DNA of 64,000 bases from positions 83,983 to 147,982 of the forward strand of contig JAFWYN010000026.1 of assembly GCA_017522685.1 (NCBI GenBank), in the 5' to 3' direction. Of the stretch, positions 8,322 to 17,014 are shown in pieces. Source of the stretch: Lachnospiraceae bacterium. GTDB taxonomy: Bacteria > Bacillota_A > Clostridia > Lachnospirales > Lachnospiraceae. The position numbers and the translations under genes are program-made. A model generated the notes under the pieces. That model was given only the letters and a program-made list of their open reading frames with translations. It was not told where the DNA came from and ran no database searches. Position 1 is the stretch's first letter. Every line of letters begins with the position of its first letter.

Positions 8322-8870
8322 TTACCCCAACTGCTTCCCGGCTTCATAAGCCCTATCCGGCAATTCCTGAGGAATCGTGAAGTCCGGTGCTACATCTCCG
8401 TAAATCAGCAGGTTCTCTATAAGTTCCCAGCCACAAAGTTTAAAAAAGGAGTGGGTGGATTCTATGGCACCTGTAAACAAGCTATCGTCAGGATTGGCCT
8501 GGGCAAAGACCGTGACCACCTTCTTGCCCGGAAAGCGGGGCTGAAATTTATCCCCTACCATAGGGTACAAACGATCCAAAAGTATTTTTCCCTGACCACT
8601 GACCGCCCCGAAGTAGATAGGGAATCCGGCTACGATACCCGTGGCAGTTTTGATATCTTCGTACATGGGCTGAAGAAGGTCCATGGTGGCACAGCCCTCA
8701 ATGTTTCTGCAGGCAAAGCAACCCTGGCAGCCCTTTACACCCTCTGCATTTAAATCATAGGTTACAATCTCGGCACCGGCCGATTTGGCACCTTCTAAAA
8801 CCTGTTCCATCAATTTGGCAGTGTAGCCATCTTTGCGGGGACTACAATAAAAAGCGATAACCTTACTCAT
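8322..8870 (-). CDS. Flavodoxin-family NAD(P)H-dependent FMN reductase
   Basis: 182 aa. The start has the FMN phosphate-binding loop pattern YCSPRKDGYTAKL (about residues 8-20). The segment GCQGCFACRNIEGC has the spaced cysteines of iron-sulfur flavoprotein relatives, and VAGFPIYFGAVSGQ is the second FMN-contact loop. Family members reduce quinones, azo compounds or metals in the cytosol. ATG 8870 was chosen over an upstream in-frame ATG at 8990 because GGAGGAATTTTC precedes it and the promoter lies between them. It is divergent from the XRE membrane regulator. Confidence 0.85.
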   Translation of the reverse strand: MSKVIAFYCSPRKDGYTAKLMEQVLEGAKSAGAEIVTYDLNAEGVKGCQGCFACRNIEGCATMDLLQPMYEDIKTATGIVAGFPIYFGAVSGQGKILLDRLYPMVGDKFQPRFPGKKVVTVFAQANPDDSLFTGAIESTHSFFKLCGWELIENLLIYGDVAPDFTIPQELPDRAYEAGKQLG

Positions 8871-8910
8871 GAAAATTCCTCCCGTTACATTGAAATTTAT
8901 ACACAGATTT

Positions 8911-8939
8911 AGTATACTACACTGGAAACGCACTGTAAA
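8911..8939 (-). promoter_or_regulatory. Promoter of the flavodoxin-like reductase
   Basis: Minus strand: TTTACA, 17-nt spacer, TATACT. Confidence 0.7.
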
Positions 8940-9054
8940 TCGGTGTGTTACCGATACGGAAACATAAAAAACACAGGTGGTGCTTTCCAAGTTGGGGTGT
9001 GAATGCTACCATGAGGTTGCTGCAGCAGTACACAAATGGAAAGGAAAAAAGATT

Positions 9055-9867
9055 ATGGCAGAATTTGGAGAAAATTTAAAAAGAGTAAGAGAGGAAAAGG
9101 GGATTACCCAACAGACCTTGGCGGATCAGTTGTACGTGACCAGACAGACGGTTTCAAGGTGGGAGGGCGGTTCCCGATATCCGGATTTGATGACAGCCAA
9201 GAAAATGGCACAGTATTTGGAGGTGTCATTGGATGATTTATTATCCGATGATGATATGAAGCTTTATGTACAGAAGAGTGCTATTCTGGAGAACCCGGTG
9301 GCAAAGCGGTTGCAGACCATTATATTAACCCTGGCGTTTATGTGTTCATTAGTGGTAAGTATTACCTATTTGAGTGATTATTTTATACGAGATGGATTCA
9401 TACGTACTTATAGTGAGACTTATAAAAGCTTGTTTCTGACAGTGGTTTTAGGCTTTGGGGTATATGCTGCACTGTTTGATAAGTTCACAAAAAAGCTCAC
9501 CATGATTATCACTATTCTGTATTTTGGTATGGCGATTGTGACAGGAATATGGGCCCTTTTTAAACCTGCTACACCCTGGTGGCTGGTGGCGGCCATTTTG
9601 TTAAATGTGGTACTTTTGTTTGTATGTGTGCGTTTCTTTGGCAGTAATAAGGTGCTCAGCCCCATACCGGTGTATGCTTTGACAGCCGTATACGGATTGA
9701 TTGGTGTGGTAGGCTTCTTTGCAGGATTTGCGGCAGAGATTCCGGGAGAAATATACAGAGATGTATTTAAGTTAAACTTGTTTGCTTTGTTGCAAAATCT
9801 TTTGATTCTGGGCTTATTGTCAGTGATGGCACAAGCTTTAAACCGGAAGAGAAGATTGAGCATGTAA
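9055..9867 (+). CDS. XRE-family regulator with C-terminal membrane domain
   Basis: 270 aa. Residues 1-65 are an HTH_3 domain (ITQQTLADQLYVTRQTVSRW is the helix-turn-helix). After a linker there are about five hydrophobic spans (for example CSLVVSITYLSDYF, LVAAILLNVVLLFVCVRFF and VYALTAVYGLIGVVGFFAGF). The protein is therefore a membrane-bound transcription regulator, common in Lachnospiraceae. ATG 9055 follows GGAAAGGAAAAAAG. It is divergent from the reductase; its targets are unknown. Confidence 0.82.
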   Translation: MAEFGENLKRVREEKGITQQTLADQLYVTRQTVSRWEGGSRYPDLMTAKKMAQYLEVSLDDLLSDDDMKLYVQKSAILENPVAKRLQTIILTLAFMCSLVVSITYLSDYFIRDGFIRTYSETYKSLFLTVVLGFGVYAALFDKFTKKLTMIITILYFGMAIVTGIWALFKPATPWWLVAAILLNVVLLFVCVRFFGSNKVLSPIPVYALTAVYGLIGVVGFFAGFAAEIPGEIYRDVFKLNLFALLQNLLILGLLSVMAQALNRKRRLSM

Positions 9868-10016
9868 AGAATCTATAATAAATTGTGAAAATTTTATATA
9901 TTTCATCAGAAACAGTGGCAAAAATTTTCAATTTATGGGATAATGGAAAAGGTTCTTGAGTTAGAACGAATACAGATGCCTTTTATGAATGGGACATCAA
10001 AGACAGGAGAAGGAAA

Positions 10017-11306
10017 ATGGGTTTATTTGATAAGTTGAAAAAGAAAAAAGCAGTGACAGAGGAAGCTGTCAGTGATTTGGTGAATAGTGTTTCTGAAGAA
10101 GAGGTTACCGGGGATGAAGCTGTAGAAGCGGCGGAAGTTGCAGAAACGACAGCGGCTGTTGAGGCAGAAGAAGTAACACCGGTACAGGAAGACGAGGACG
10201 GGGAAAGACGTTTTACCATATTGGTAGAGCAGGCATTCCAGATGGAGGGCGATGAAGGCGTTCTGGCAGTGGGTGAACTGTTTGGTAAGATGAAGCAGGG
10301 AGACCGTATTTATGTGCTGTTCCCGAATAATCGTATGGTGATTACTACCGTAGAAGATATGGAAGTAGGACCCGGACGAGTGGCTACGGAAGCAGAAAAT
10401 GAGAAGGTGGCTGTAAGACTTGCAGATATTAAGAGAAAAGAGCAGGTGCCTCAGTATACTGTTATCAGCAATTATGCACCCAATCCGGATACCAAAGAAG
10501 GAAAGGAACTGGAGAATCCTTTGCTTTGCGGCATGGCTATGGAGTATCCCAAGCGTGGTCAAGACCCGGCATATAATAATTTCCTGATTTATCTGCTTTG
10601 TCATACCAGATATGTGGTACCTGCCAGTTTCAATCCGGTACCGGAATCAGAAGGTGCAGCACAGCAGGTTAGATTCCCGACCCTGCCTCACATGCATGAT
10701 CCCAACAAACAGATTTTGCCGGTATTTACGGACTGGAAGGCCTTGAGCAGATGGGAAGGTCTGTTCAATGAAGAGCATCCGGAGCAGTCCGTTGTGATGG
10801 ATTTCCGTGAGGCGGTAGCTGTTTGCAAGGGCAATGGTTTTGTTATCAATCCTTTTGGTCCCATGACTATCATGGTAAGTGATGAGAATATTAAGCAGAT
10901 TGTGAATCTGGATAGCTTTAAGAAGGAGTTTGGTTTGGATAAGCTTCAAAAAGAAGCGGCATCGAAAGCATCCCAGCCCGCACAGGGCCCGGGTATGATT
11001 CTGGGTGTGCCTAAAGCGGACAATCCTGAAGTAAAGGCGGTTACTAACGCAATTGTGGCTTATGCGAAGCAGGATGCCACCATAAAGAGAGTTGACCTTT
11101 TGTTAAGGTCCGATATGCAGCAGAAGAAAACCTTTGTATGTATCGTGGACTGTCCTCAGGACCAGACTGCAAGAATCGGAGAAGGTATCTTGAAAGCAAC
11201 CGCATATCAGAGAAAGGAAGTTCAGAACATAGAATTCTTCCTCCTTGGTTCTGCCAAGTTTGTAGATGATATGGTTTCTGAAGAGTCCGTGATTTATCGG
11301 AAATAG
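10017..11306 (+). CDS. SseB-family protein
   Basis: 429 aa. A basic start (GLFDKLKKKK) leads to a Glu-rich low-complexity stretch up to about residue 60. Two SseB-like domains follow: the N-terminal type around residues 65-265 (FPTLPHMHDPNKQILPVFTD is typical) and the C-terminal type from about residue 320 (ILGVPKADNPEVKAVTNAI...). E. coli SseB affects serine sensitivity, but the molecular role is not known. The product appears cytoplasmic. It stands alone and ends at a strong terminator. Confidence 0.8.
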   Translation: MGLFDKLKKKKAVTEEAVSDLVNSVSEEEVTGDEAVEAAEVAETTAAVEAEEVTPVQEDEDGERRFTILVEQAFQMEGDEGVLAVGELFGKMKQGDRIYVLFPNNRMVITTVEDMEVGPGRVATEAENEKVAVRLADIKRKEQVPQYTVISNYAPNPDTKEGKELENPLLCGMAMEYPKRGQDPAYNNFLIYLLCHTRYVVPASFNPVPESEGAAQQVRFPTLPHMHDPNKQILPVFTDWKALSRWEGLFNEEHPEQSVVMDFREAVAVCKGNGFVINPFGPMTIMVSDENIKQIVNLDSFKKEFGLDKLQKEAASKASQPAQGPGMILGVPKADNPEVKAVTNAIVAYAKQDATIKRVDLLLRSDMQQKKTFVCIVDCPQDQTARIGEGILKATAYQRKEVQNIEFFLLGSAKFVDDMVSEESVIYRK

Positions 11307-11316
11307 TGAAACATAG

Positions 11317-11354
11317 AAGGTTGTAGCGTTAGGAAATAATGCTACAACTTTTTG
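11317..11354 (+). terminator. Intrinsic terminator after the SseB-family gene
   Basis: GTTGTAGC (11320-11327) pairs with GCTACAAC (11341-11348), followed by TTTTTG. Confidence 0.85.
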
Positions 11355-11425
11355 TGATAGAGACGAGGCAAACCATCGTGTTTGCATCAGGTAATATTTG
11401 CTGATTAAAATATATCGGAGGAAAT

Positions 11426-12820
11426 ATGAAGAAAAAAGGATTCATTGCAGCAGGATGTATATGTTTGTTAGCGGTTATAGCGTTGGCTATTTGGCTGTTT
11501 CCCCATGTAAAAGCTATAAAGAAGGATTTTTCCAGACTACAATCGGAAGAATATGATACTTTGGTGCTGGCCATGTTTCCTATCGATTATTACGATGAAA
11601 AGGATTATACCTTTTATCGGCTTATGGATGCGGTACAAATGTCCTATTCTATCCCTAATGGTGGTATGTTGAAAAAGTACATAGAGACAGCAAAGGATAC
11701 CGGAAATGCACTTCAGAGAGTGTATGTGGGAATCGACCCGGAACGTATCTCTAAAGAGGATATAACAGAGCTGATTCAGGGCAATCCGGAGCTTTTCTTT
11801 GAGGTGGTCCTTCCTTATCCACAGGTTGATTATTGGGCAAATATGAAAGAACAGGAATTTGAAGCAGTGATGCAAATATACCGTGATATTATGGGAATTG
11901 TTCTTACATACGGTAATACGGCCCTTTATTCTTATGGTTCAGAAGAGTGGTTGGTTGCTAACTACAAGAATTATGAGGATGAATATAATACCAATGAATC
12001 GATTTCGGAGTTCTTAATGTGTAATACGGATGATTCCCATCCCTATGGTGTAAGCTTTGCAAATGCGGACAAAATTTTTGCGGATTACAGGTATCTGTAT
12101 GAAAAATACCGTAATCACAAAGGGTATCCGGATTTTTCGGAAGCAGAGATTATCTTTATAGGGGATAGTATATTTGGTAATTTCACAAATAGTCTTTCTG
12201 TGCCTGAAGTGGTATCTGCACTTACCGGAGCGAAGGTATATAATCTCGGATTCGGAGGAAAGACTGCAGCTTTCAGCGAAAGTACAGAGATTCCTTTTCC
12301 CCAAGTGGTGGAAGCGTTTTGGAAGGGAAATGCTCAGGAACTGCCCGAGGAGAGTCAGGTTTATGCAGGTGTAAAGGATTATTTACAGAACGGAAATACA
12401 GATGCACCTAAGATATTTATTATCAATTATGGTTTGAATGATTATTTTTACGGTGTACCTTTGGAGAGTGGTGATTTGTATGATGTCGCCAGTTATGCGG
12501 GTGCCTTGCGTGCCGGCATAAAATCCTTACAGGAAGCATACCCCGAGGCAAAAATTTTGTTAATGACCCCCCATTTTAGTATCAATTTTAATTTTGGAAA
12601 GGATTCCAGGGGTGAATTTGGTGGCAACTTGGAAGCCTATGCAAATACGGCAGCAAGTGTGGCAAAAGAGATGAATATCGAGGTCCTTGACAATTTCCGC
12701 GAACTTGGTATAACAGAAGAAAATTGGGAAATTTATCAGACAGACGGTACCCATCCTAACGAGAAGGGAAGATTTATACTGGGGGAAAAGATTGTTTGGA
12801 AATTAAGTGAAATGAACTAA
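11426..12820 (+). CDS. Membrane-anchored SGNH/GDSL-type hydrolase
   Basis: 464 aa. One N-terminal hydrophobic segment (about residues 5-25) acts as signal anchor. The SGNH domain begins near residue 238: IIFIGDSIFGNF holds the catalytic Ser in GDS, NLGFGGKTA the Gly block, YGLNDYF the Asn block, and DGTHPNEKGR the Asp/His block close to the end. The first 230 residues are a family-specific region. Members deacetylate or de-esterify polysaccharides or wall polymers outside the cell. It is 9 bp from the MFS gene and may be co-transcribed. Confidence 0.78.
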   Translation: MKKKGFIAAGCICLLAVIALAIWLFPHVKAIKKDFSRLQSEEYDTLVLAMFPIDYYDEKDYTFYRLMDAVQMSYSIPNGGMLKKYIETAKDTGNALQRVYVGIDPERISKEDITELIQGNPELFFEVVLPYPQVDYWANMKEQEFEAVMQIYRDIMGIVLTYGNTALYSYGSEEWLVANYKNYEDEYNTNESISEFLMCNTDDSHPYGVSFANADKIFADYRYLYEKYRNHKGYPDFSEAEIIFIGDSIFGNFTNSLSVPEVVSALTGAKVYNLGFGGKTAAFSESTEIPFPQVVEAFWKGNAQELPEESQVYAGVKDYLQNGNTDAPKIFIINYGLNDYFYGVPLESGDLYDVASYAGALRAGIKSLQEAYPEAKILLMTPHFSINFNFGKDSRGEFGGNLEAYANTAASVAKEMNIEVLDNFRELGITEENWEIYQTDGTHPNEKGRFILGEKIVWKLSEMN

Positions 12821-12829
12821 GAGGAAACG

Positions 12830-14023
12830 ATGATTACAAAAATTAAGAAGGATTATAATCATACCATATATGCCTGTTATATTGCGTATATTGTGCAGGC
12901 AATCATAAATAATTTTGCACCTTTGTTGTTTATCACCTTTGCTACGGATTATCGATTGGGACTAAATCAGATTACCCTGATTACCACGGTGAATTTCCTG
13001 GTGCAATTATTGGTGGATTTGATATCGGCTAAAGCCATTGATAAGGTGGGATATCGACCTGCGCTTATGTTTGGCCATGGATGTGCGGCAGTAGGACTCA
13101 TATGTATGGCTGTTTTGCCCGAGGCATTTGGGAATCCCTTTACAGGGATTATGGTAGCGGTGGTATTGTATGCCATTGGCGGCGGATTGATGGAAGTGTT
13201 GGTAAGTCCTGTGGTAGAAGCCTGTCCCACCGAAAGGAAAGAGGCAGCTATGAGCTTGTTGCATTCCTTTTATTGTTGGGGACATGTGGGAGTGGTATTG
13301 ATATCTACTGCATTTTTCACGCTTTTTGGCATTGAATATTGGAAGATACTGGCGTGTGTTTGGGCGCTGGTTCCGATCTTGAATATATTTTATTTTGCAC
13401 TGGTGCCCATATATCCTATTGTGGAGGAACATGAAAAGCTGCCATTAAGAAGCCTGTTGGTGCAAAAGACCTTTTGGCTGTTATTGGTGTTGATGGTATG
13501 CGCCGGAGCATCTGAACTGGCTATGAGTCAGTGGGCCTCTGCTTTTGCGGAAGCCGGTTTGAAGGTGTCAAAGACGGTTGGGGATTTGGCAGGCCCCTGT
13601 GCTTTTGCCATATTGATGGGAACATCTAGGGCACTGTACGGAAAATATAGTGAGAAAATACCTTTGATGAAGATGATGATGGGCAGTGCTGTTTTGTGTA
13701 TGGTATGCTATTTGGTTACTTCACTGGCACAGAATCCGGTGGTCAGCCTGATAGGTTGTGCAGTCTGCGGATTCTCCGTGGGTATCTTTTGGCCGGGTAC
13801 CTTTAGTGTGGCTGCTAAGAAGTTGCCCGGTGGGGGAACCGCCATGTATGCATTGATGGCACTGGCGGGAGATTTGGGCTGTTCCTCAGGACCTACGGCG
13901 GTGGGAATGGTGGCCAATGCATTTGAGGGAAAGCTTACATGGGGAATACTGTGTGCGATCCTGTTTCCGGTTGTTATGTTATTAGGATTGTGGAGAATGA
14001 ATCATAAGGGGAATAAGGCTTAA
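12830..14023 (+). CDS. Major facilitator superfamily transporter
   Basis: 397 aa with about 12 hydrophobic spans. The first loop DKVGYRPALMFG resembles the conserved G-x-x-x-D-R/K-x-G-R loop between spans 2 and 3. There is no soluble extension. The substrate is not evident. The start follows GAGGAAACG, 9 bp after the SGNH gene, so the pair may export or import a compound handled by that esterase, but this is inference only. Confidence 0.85.
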   Translation: MITKIKKDYNHTIYACYIAYIVQAIINNFAPLLFITFATDYRLGLNQITLITTVNFLVQLLVDLISAKAIDKVGYRPALMFGHGCAAVGLICMAVLPEAFGNPFTGIMVAVVLYAIGGGLMEVLVSPVVEACPTERKEAAMSLLHSFYCWGHVGVVLISTAFFTLFGIEYWKILACVWALVPILNIFYFALVPIYPIVEEHEKLPLRSLLVQKTFWLLLVLMVCAGASELAMSQWASAFAEAGLKVSKTVGDLAGPCAFAILMGTSRALYGKYSEKIPLMKMMMGSAVLCMVCYLVTSLAQNPVVSLIGCAVCGFSVGIFWPGTFSVAAKKLPGGGTAMYALMALAGDLGCSSGPTAVGMVANAFEGKLTWGILCAILFPVVMLLGLWRMNHKGNKA

Positions 14024-14051
14024 TGCCTTTGTGGAATGGAGATGAATGTAA

Positions 14052-15404
14052 TTGAAATTTATGAATTATGAAAAGGAGCATGTGAAGAAAGTCATACAAA
14101 TTGCATGGCCGGCAGTGTTGGAGTCCTTTTTTGTCGCCTTTGTGGGATTAGTGGATTCCCTGATGGTGAGTTCTCTCGGATCCGAAGCAGTGGCTTCGGT
14201 GGGGTTGACCACACAGCCGAAATTCGTGGGGTTGGCCATGTTTTTCGCGGTGAATGTATCCTTATCAGCGCTGGTAGCACGGCGAAAGGGAGAAAATAAC
14301 CGGGAGGGTGCTAATCGCATCTTTTTGACCGCTATGTGCTTTGTGGTATTGGCGGCTGCTATTATCAGTGTGTTGTTAGTGGCTTATGCAAGTCCCATTA
14401 TGGAGCTTTGCGGTTCGGAACCGGAGACCCATGAGGGCGCAGTAGATTATTATCGTATTATCATGGGCGGTATGATATTTAACTGCATTCAGATGGGTAT
14501 TAATTCGGCACAGAGAGGCTGCGGTAATACCAAAATTACCATGCGTACCAATCTGGTTTCCAATACAGTGAATGTGATTTTCAACTTTCTTTTGATAGGC
14601 GGACATTTCGGTTTTCCGGCTTTGGGGATTCAAGGTGCAGCATTGGCAACGGTGCTGGGTTCTGTAGTAGCATGTATCATGAGTATACTCTCTGTTTGCG
14701 GAAAAGATACCTTTGTCAGCTTTGTTTATATTGCAAAAGAGAAAATTAAGCCTACCTTCAGTGCATTTGCAAATATTGTGAAGGTGGGATACAGTGTGTT
14801 TGCGGAACAGCTGCTTCTTCGAGTGGGCTTTATGGCTACGGCCTTGATGGCGGCGAAGCAGGGAACGGATGCCATGGCAGCCCATCAGGTAGGCATGAAT
14901 ATTATGGGTCTTTCCTTTTCTTTCGGTGACGGTCTTCAGGCTACTGCAGTAGCACTGATTGGCTACAGTCTGGGTGCCAAGGATCCGGAACTTGCTAAGA
15001 AATACGGTAGTATTTGCCGATACATCGGCGGGTGTATTTCCGTGGTGCTGGCGATACTCTACTTCGTGGGAGGCGGATTGCTTTACAGCCTGTTCTTTGA
15101 AGAGGAAGTCATCATAGCCTATGGTGTGGATATTATGAGAGTAATCGGTCTAATCGTGGTGTTGCAGATTTCACAGGTAATCTATATGGGATGCTTAAGA
15201 GGTGCAGGGGATACATTGTTTACAGCGATTGTATCCACCATCAGTGTAACCATCATGCGTACTGCCGGTTCTTTCTTCTTCTGTTATGTAATGGGATGGG
15301 GCATCGTCGGTATCTGGATGGGTGTGGTGGCAGACCAGGTGACACGACTGGTACTGGCCTCCGCCCGGTTTAAACAGGGTAAGTGGATGAGTATAAAAAT
15401 CTAG
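14052..15404 (+). CDS. MATE-family multidrug/cation antiporter
   Basis: 450 aa, about 12 membrane spans, with the typical N-terminal FFVAFVGLVDSLMVSSLG segment (MATE signature) and the second-half equivalent GLSFSFGDGLQATAVALIG. The start is probably TTG 14052: GGAG ends 10 bp upstream, whereas the next ATG (14061) would be 19 bp away. The family exports cationic drugs and metabolites with Na+ or H+. It is 28 bp after the MFS gene on the same strand. Confidence 0.88.
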   Translation: MKFMNYEKEHVKKVIQIAWPAVLESFFVAFVGLVDSLMVSSLGSEAVASVGLTTQPKFVGLAMFFAVNVSLSALVARRKGENNREGANRIFLTAMCFVVLAAAIISVLLVAYASPIMELCGSEPETHEGAVDYYRIIMGGMIFNCIQMGINSAQRGCGNTKITMRTNLVSNTVNVIFNFLLIGGHFGFPALGIQGAALATVLGSVVACIMSILSVCGKDTFVSFVYIAKEKIKPTFSAFANIVKVGYSVFAEQLLLRVGFMATALMAAKQGTDAMAAHQVGMNIMGLSFSFGDGLQATAVALIGYSLGAKDPELAKKYGSICRYIGGCISVVLAILYFVGGGLLYSLFFEEEVIIAYGVDIMRVIGLIVVLQISQVIYMGCLRGAGDTLFTAIVSTISVTIMRTAGSFFFCYVMGWGIVGIWMGVVADQVTRLVLASARFKQGKWMSIKI

Positions 15405-15462
15405 GGACGGTTTTGCGAATAGGGGCTCTGAATCGTCTGGCATATAGTAAAAGGAGTTTAGT

Positions 15463-16182
15463 ATGAAGGAATTTTATTCCAGAACAGCCATGCTGTTAGG
15501 GGAAGAAGCTATAGAGAGGCTACAACAGTCAAGAGTGGCGGTATTTGGTGTCGGAGGTGTAGGCGGCTATGTGGTGGAAGCACTGGTGCGTGCAGGTATC
15601 GGAGCTATCGATATTATTGATAATGATCAGGTCTGTGAATCCAATTTAAACCGTCAGATTATAGCCACAAAGACTACGCTTGGTATGGCGAAGACAGATG
15701 CCATGGAAGCACGGATTCTGGATATCAATCCGGACTGTAAGGTGAAGAAATATCAGTGCTTTTATCTGCCGGAAACAGCAGGGCAGTTCGATTTTACACA
15801 GTATTCCTATGTGGTAGATGCTATTGATACGGTGACCGGCAAGATACAGCTGGTGATGCAGGCTAAGGAAGCAGGTGTACCCATTATCAGTAGCATGGGT
15901 ACCGGCAATAAGCTGAATCCTACGCAGCTGGAAGTGACGGATATTTACAAAACCTCTGTGTGTCCATTGGCAAAGGTGATGCGTCGGGAGTTGAAGCAGA
16001 GAGGAATCAAGAAATTAAAGGTGGTCTATTCCAAGGAGGAGCCAAGAACTCCCATAGCGCTATACAAAGAAGCTGTGACAAATGAAAAACGCAGAGCTAC
16101 CCCGGGCTCTGTATCCTTTGTGCCATCCGTGGCAGGACTTATTATTGCGTCTGAGGTGATAAAGGATTTGACCGGAGTATAG
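15463..16182 (+). CDS. tcdA: tRNA threonylcarbamoyladenosine dehydratase
   Basis: 239 aa, E1-like ThiF/MoeB fold. The ATP-binding loop is VFGVGGVGGYVVEAL (about residues 27-41), with DNDQVCESNLNRQ the conserved Asp/Arg region and SSMGTGNKLNPTQ the mid-domain motif of the TcdA/CsdL group. TcdA uses ATP to convert t6A37 in ANN-decoding tRNAs to its cyclic form. Length matches the family. Preceded by AAAGGAG. The gene stands between MATE and the CarD-like regulator. Confidence 0.88.
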   Translation: MKEFYSRTAMLLGEEAIERLQQSRVAVFGVGGVGGYVVEALVRAGIGAIDIIDNDQVCESNLNRQIIATKTTLGMAKTDAMEARILDINPDCKVKKYQCFYLPETAGQFDFTQYSYVVDAIDTVTGKIQLVMQAKEAGVPIISSMGTGNKLNPTQLEVTDIYKTSVCPLAKVMRRELKQRGIKKLKVVYSKEEPRTPIALYKEAVTNEKRRATPGSVSFVPSVAGLIIASEVIKDLTGV

Positions 16183-16212
16183 CTATGGTCATTGTGGACA
16201 AAACTTAATCGT

Positions 16213-16232
16213 TACAGTATGCGCATTCTGTA
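16213..16232. promoter_or_regulatory. 20-bp near-perfect palindrome upstream of the CarD-like gene
   Basis: TACAGTATGCGCATTCTGTA is self-complementary except for one symmetrical pair of positions. It lies about 28 bp upstream of the -35 box of the next gene, a fitting place for a regulator. Confidence 0.45.
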
Positions 16233-16259
16233 CAAAGTTTTTGGTATGTTAAAAAATTA

Positions 16260-16289
16260 CTGACATTTCGTAAAAAAAACTGCTAAAAT
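16260..16289 (+). promoter_or_regulatory. Promoter of the CarD-like gene
   Basis: CTGACA, 18-nt spacer, TAAAAT preceded by TGC (extended -10). Confidence 0.65.
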
Positions 16290-16338
16290 ATATGAATAGA
16301 AGGATTGAAACTTAGCAGCAGACAGCGAGGTTGTGAGG

Positions 16339-16836
16339 ATGTTCAGTATAGGTCAAAATGTGATATGCGGAAACAAGGGAGTATGTACCATTGAGGATAT
16401 TGCCACATTAAATATTTCAGGTGTGGATAAGGAAAAAATGTACTATATATTAAAGCCTTTGTATATGGCAGCCAGTAGGGTATATGTGCCGGTGGATTCG
16501 GCGCTGACTTCCGTGAGAACGATTTTAACAAGGGAAGAAGCAGAAGAGTTGATTCGCAGCATCCCGGACATACCGGTAATAGAGATTAAGAATGAAAGAC
16601 TTTTGGAACAGGATTATAAATCCTGTATGAAAAGTAATAACTGCACGGATTGGGTGAAGCTTATCAAGACTATTTATGAAAGAAAGCAGAAGCGGTTGCA
16701 GGTGGGCAGAAAAGAGACGGCAATTGACAGTAAATATTTTAAGCTGGCAGAGGAAATTTTGTACGGTGAACTATCAGTGGTGCTGGACATAGAACGTGAC
16801 AAGGTGAGTCAATATATTGAGGCGCAGTTGGCATAG
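16339..16836 (+). CDS. CarD/CdnL-family transcriptional regulator
   Basis: 165 aa. The N-terminal Tudor-like RNA polymerase interaction domain is visible (FSIGQNVICGNKGVCTIEDI, then YYILKPLY and RVYVPVD). The C-terminal half is helical, as in CarD DNA-binding domains. CarD proteins bind the RNA polymerase beta subunit and stabilise open complexes. ATG 16339 was chosen because GAGG lies 8 bp upstream; a GTG at 16333 is too close to it. It has its own promoter and terminator. Confidence 0.85.
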   Translation: MFSIGQNVICGNKGVCTIEDIATLNISGVDKEKMYYILKPLYMAASRVYVPVDSALTSVRTILTREEAEELIRSIPDIPVIEIKNERLLEQDYKSCMKSNNCTDWVKLIKTIYERKQKRLQVGRKETAIDSKYFKLAEEILYGELSVVLDIERDKVSQYIEAQLA

Positions 16837-16847
16837 TATTGGTTAAA

Positions 16848-16896
16848 GGGTTTTCGGGTTGAGACAATTAAAGTCTTAATCTGAAAACCTGTTTTA
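16848..16896 (+). terminator. Terminator-like hairpin after the CarD-like gene
   Basis: GGTTTTC...GAGAC pairs with GTCTTAAT...GAAAACC with small interruptions, followed by TGTTTTAG. Confidence 0.6.
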
Positions 16897-16945
16897 GTTT
16901 GAAGAAATATGAGATGAAAAAATAACGAAAAAATCCATTCAAGGA

Positions 16946-16974
16946 TTGCCGAAAATCCCAAGAACAGTTATACT
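16946..16974 (+). promoter_or_regulatory. Promoter of the TPR lipoprotein gene
   Basis: TTGCCG, 17-nt spacer, TATACT. Its position rules out a start at 16946 for the downstream gene. Confidence 0.6.
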
Positions 16975-17014
16975 AAAGAAGAAACAGTCGTTTTTTGCAG
17001 ATGGGGAAATGAAA

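Noticed and set aside
11382..11411. TTGCAT-18-TAAAAT as promoter of the SGNH gene
   Set aside because: The transcription start would fall inside the ribosome site, leaving almost no leader.
16943..16967. 23-nt near repeat (GATTGCCGAAAATCCCAAGAAC) of a TPR segment inside the next gene (about 17490)
   Set aside because: Only one short match; it overlaps a plausible promoter, so chance or a small relic cannot be told apart.
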